Below the pieces are notes generated by a model that saw nothing but the letters and a program-made list of their open reading frames with translations, ran no database searches and had not been told where the DNA came from. A DNA stretch of 5,026 nt, from positions 1 to 5,026 of the forward strand of contig JASLJO010000096.1 in the NCBI GenBank assembly GCA_030152505.1. The letters are read 5' to 3'. Below are positions 4,509 to 5,026 of the stretch, one piece after another. This DNA is from Solirubrobacterales bacterium. GTDB lineage: Bacteria > Actinomycetota > Thermoleophilia > Solirubrobacterales > 70-9. The stretch's first letter is position 1. The number at the start of each line of letters is the position of its first letter. Made by a program: the position numbers and the translations under genes.

Positions 4509-5026
4509 CTACGTGGCGGGCGGCGGCTCGCCCTCGCCGGCCACCGAGTTCTCGACGCGAAGGATCTCCGCCAGCGCGGCGACGCCGACCTGCAGCTGCT
4601 CCGGCGTCGGCTCCTTGGTCGCCAGGTACCGCTGGATCTCCCGCCCGGGGGTGTGGAAGGCCTCGGCCAACGGCGCACCGTGGTTGCGGTCGCTCCAGGC
4701 GAACATCTCGACCGCGACCGAGGCCCCCGCGAGGCCCACGGCCGCGCGCGCGATCGGGCTCGGCCGTTCGACCAGGCGCTCGAGGATCACCGTGCCGGCG
4801 GCGGAAAGCAGCATCATCGGGGTGATCAGGTTCGAGCCGCAGCGGTCGTGCTCCTTGGGCACCGAGGCAGGGTCCTCGATCCCCTGCTCGTAGGCGGCGA
4901 TCGCCTTGTGCTCGACCCCGTGGTAGGCCGCGAGATCGCCGCCGCGCAGCGCGACGATCGACGGCAGGACCGACAGGGCGGCGACGGCCACCTCGCCCCC
5001 GCCGCACGCGCGGCGCCGGGGGCGAG
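4509..5026 (-). CDS. DUF1385 (YqhQ-like) membrane protein, 5' end off window
   Basis: The frame is open from the right edge to the TAG at 4509-4511. A GTG at 4991 is a possible codon but is probably internal, because codons upstream of it remain open and DUF1385 proteins usually reach about 300 residues. Counting from that GTG, the family signature YHGVEHKAIAAYEQG is at 23-37 and KEHDRCGSN at 47-54 (HPRCGT in many relatives). Hydrophobic segments follow at about 56-70 (ITPMMLLSAAGTVIL) and 80-99 (IARAAVGLAGASVAVEMFAW). The C-terminal HTPGREIQRYLATKEPTPEQLQVGV (113-137) matches the family's PG...Q..T..EP block. It is an integral membrane protein, with conserved His, Glu and Cys that might bind metal (inference). 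Its biochemical role is not established to my knowledge. It is the first visible gene of the operon leading to mce. Confidence 0.85.
   Translation of the reverse strand, partial: RPRRRACGGGEVAVAALSVLPSIVALRGGDLAAYHGVEHKAIAAYEQGIEDPASVPKEHDRCGSNLITPMMLLSAAGTVILERLVERPSPIARAAVGLAGASVAVEMFAWSDRNHGAPLAEAFHTPGREIQRYLATKEPTPEQLQVGVAALAEILRVENSVAGEGEPPPAT

Noticed and set aside
3875..4678. 267-codon version of the small gene extending upstream
   Set aside because: The extension is an Arg-rich out-of-frame translation of mce. The real start at 4084 has a Shine-Dalgarno and a stop/start overlap.
4498..5007. N-terminal extension of mce to 307 codons
   Set aside because: The extra residues are an Arg/Gly-rich out-of-frame reading of the DUF1385 gene. 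The family start MFGKIDHIGV is at 4497.

Overview
The window looks like chromosomal DNA from a GC-rich bacterium. Its gene set (Fpg/Nei glycosylase, DUF1385 membrane protein, methylmalonyl-CoA epimerase) and protein style fit an actinobacterium, most likely of the Thermoleophilia/Solirubrobacterales type. That placement is an inference from family resemblance, not from a search. No rRNA, tRNA, insertion sequence, phage gene or CRISPR array is visible. The longest stretch without a gene is 377-529.

Plus strand, left to right. (1) The 3' end of a Fpg/Nei-family DNA glycosylase enters from the left edge and stops at 376. An inverted repeat follows (378-421) that may terminate it. (2) A short AT-rich island (about 477-520), the likely promoter region, precedes a 360-residue unrecognised protein (530-1612). 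It has an N-terminal signal peptide, a Pro/Ala-rich body, one C-terminal membrane segment and a short basic tail. (3) An 86-base gap carries two hairpins that compete for a shared strand. (4) Next is a 523-residue secreted protein (1699-3270) made of four long Gly/Asp/Ala/Asn/Thr-rich repeats in an A-B-A-B order, with all ten cysteines in five C-x-C pairs. Genes 2 and 4 look like a two-gene cell-surface cassette of unknown function, and this is the most novel part of the window.

Minus strand, read from the right edge leftwards. A tightly packed operon holds a DUF1385 membrane protein (5' end off the window), methylmalonyl-CoA epimerase (mce), a 69-residue conserved-looking protein of unknown function, and a SAM-dependent methyltransferase with an N-terminal hydrophobic segment. 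Junctions are 11 bases, a 1-base stop/start overlap, and directly abutting codons, so translational coupling is likely.

The two blocks converge. The last 29 bases of the repeat-protein gene overlap the last 29 bases of the methyltransferase gene. A perfect 14-bp hairpin inside the methyltransferase reading frame is well placed to terminate the surface cassette. In metabolism, mce interconverts the (R)- and (S)-epimers of methylmalonyl-CoA in the propionyl-CoA pathway. Nothing in the sequence ties the other operon members to that pathway beyond co-transcription.
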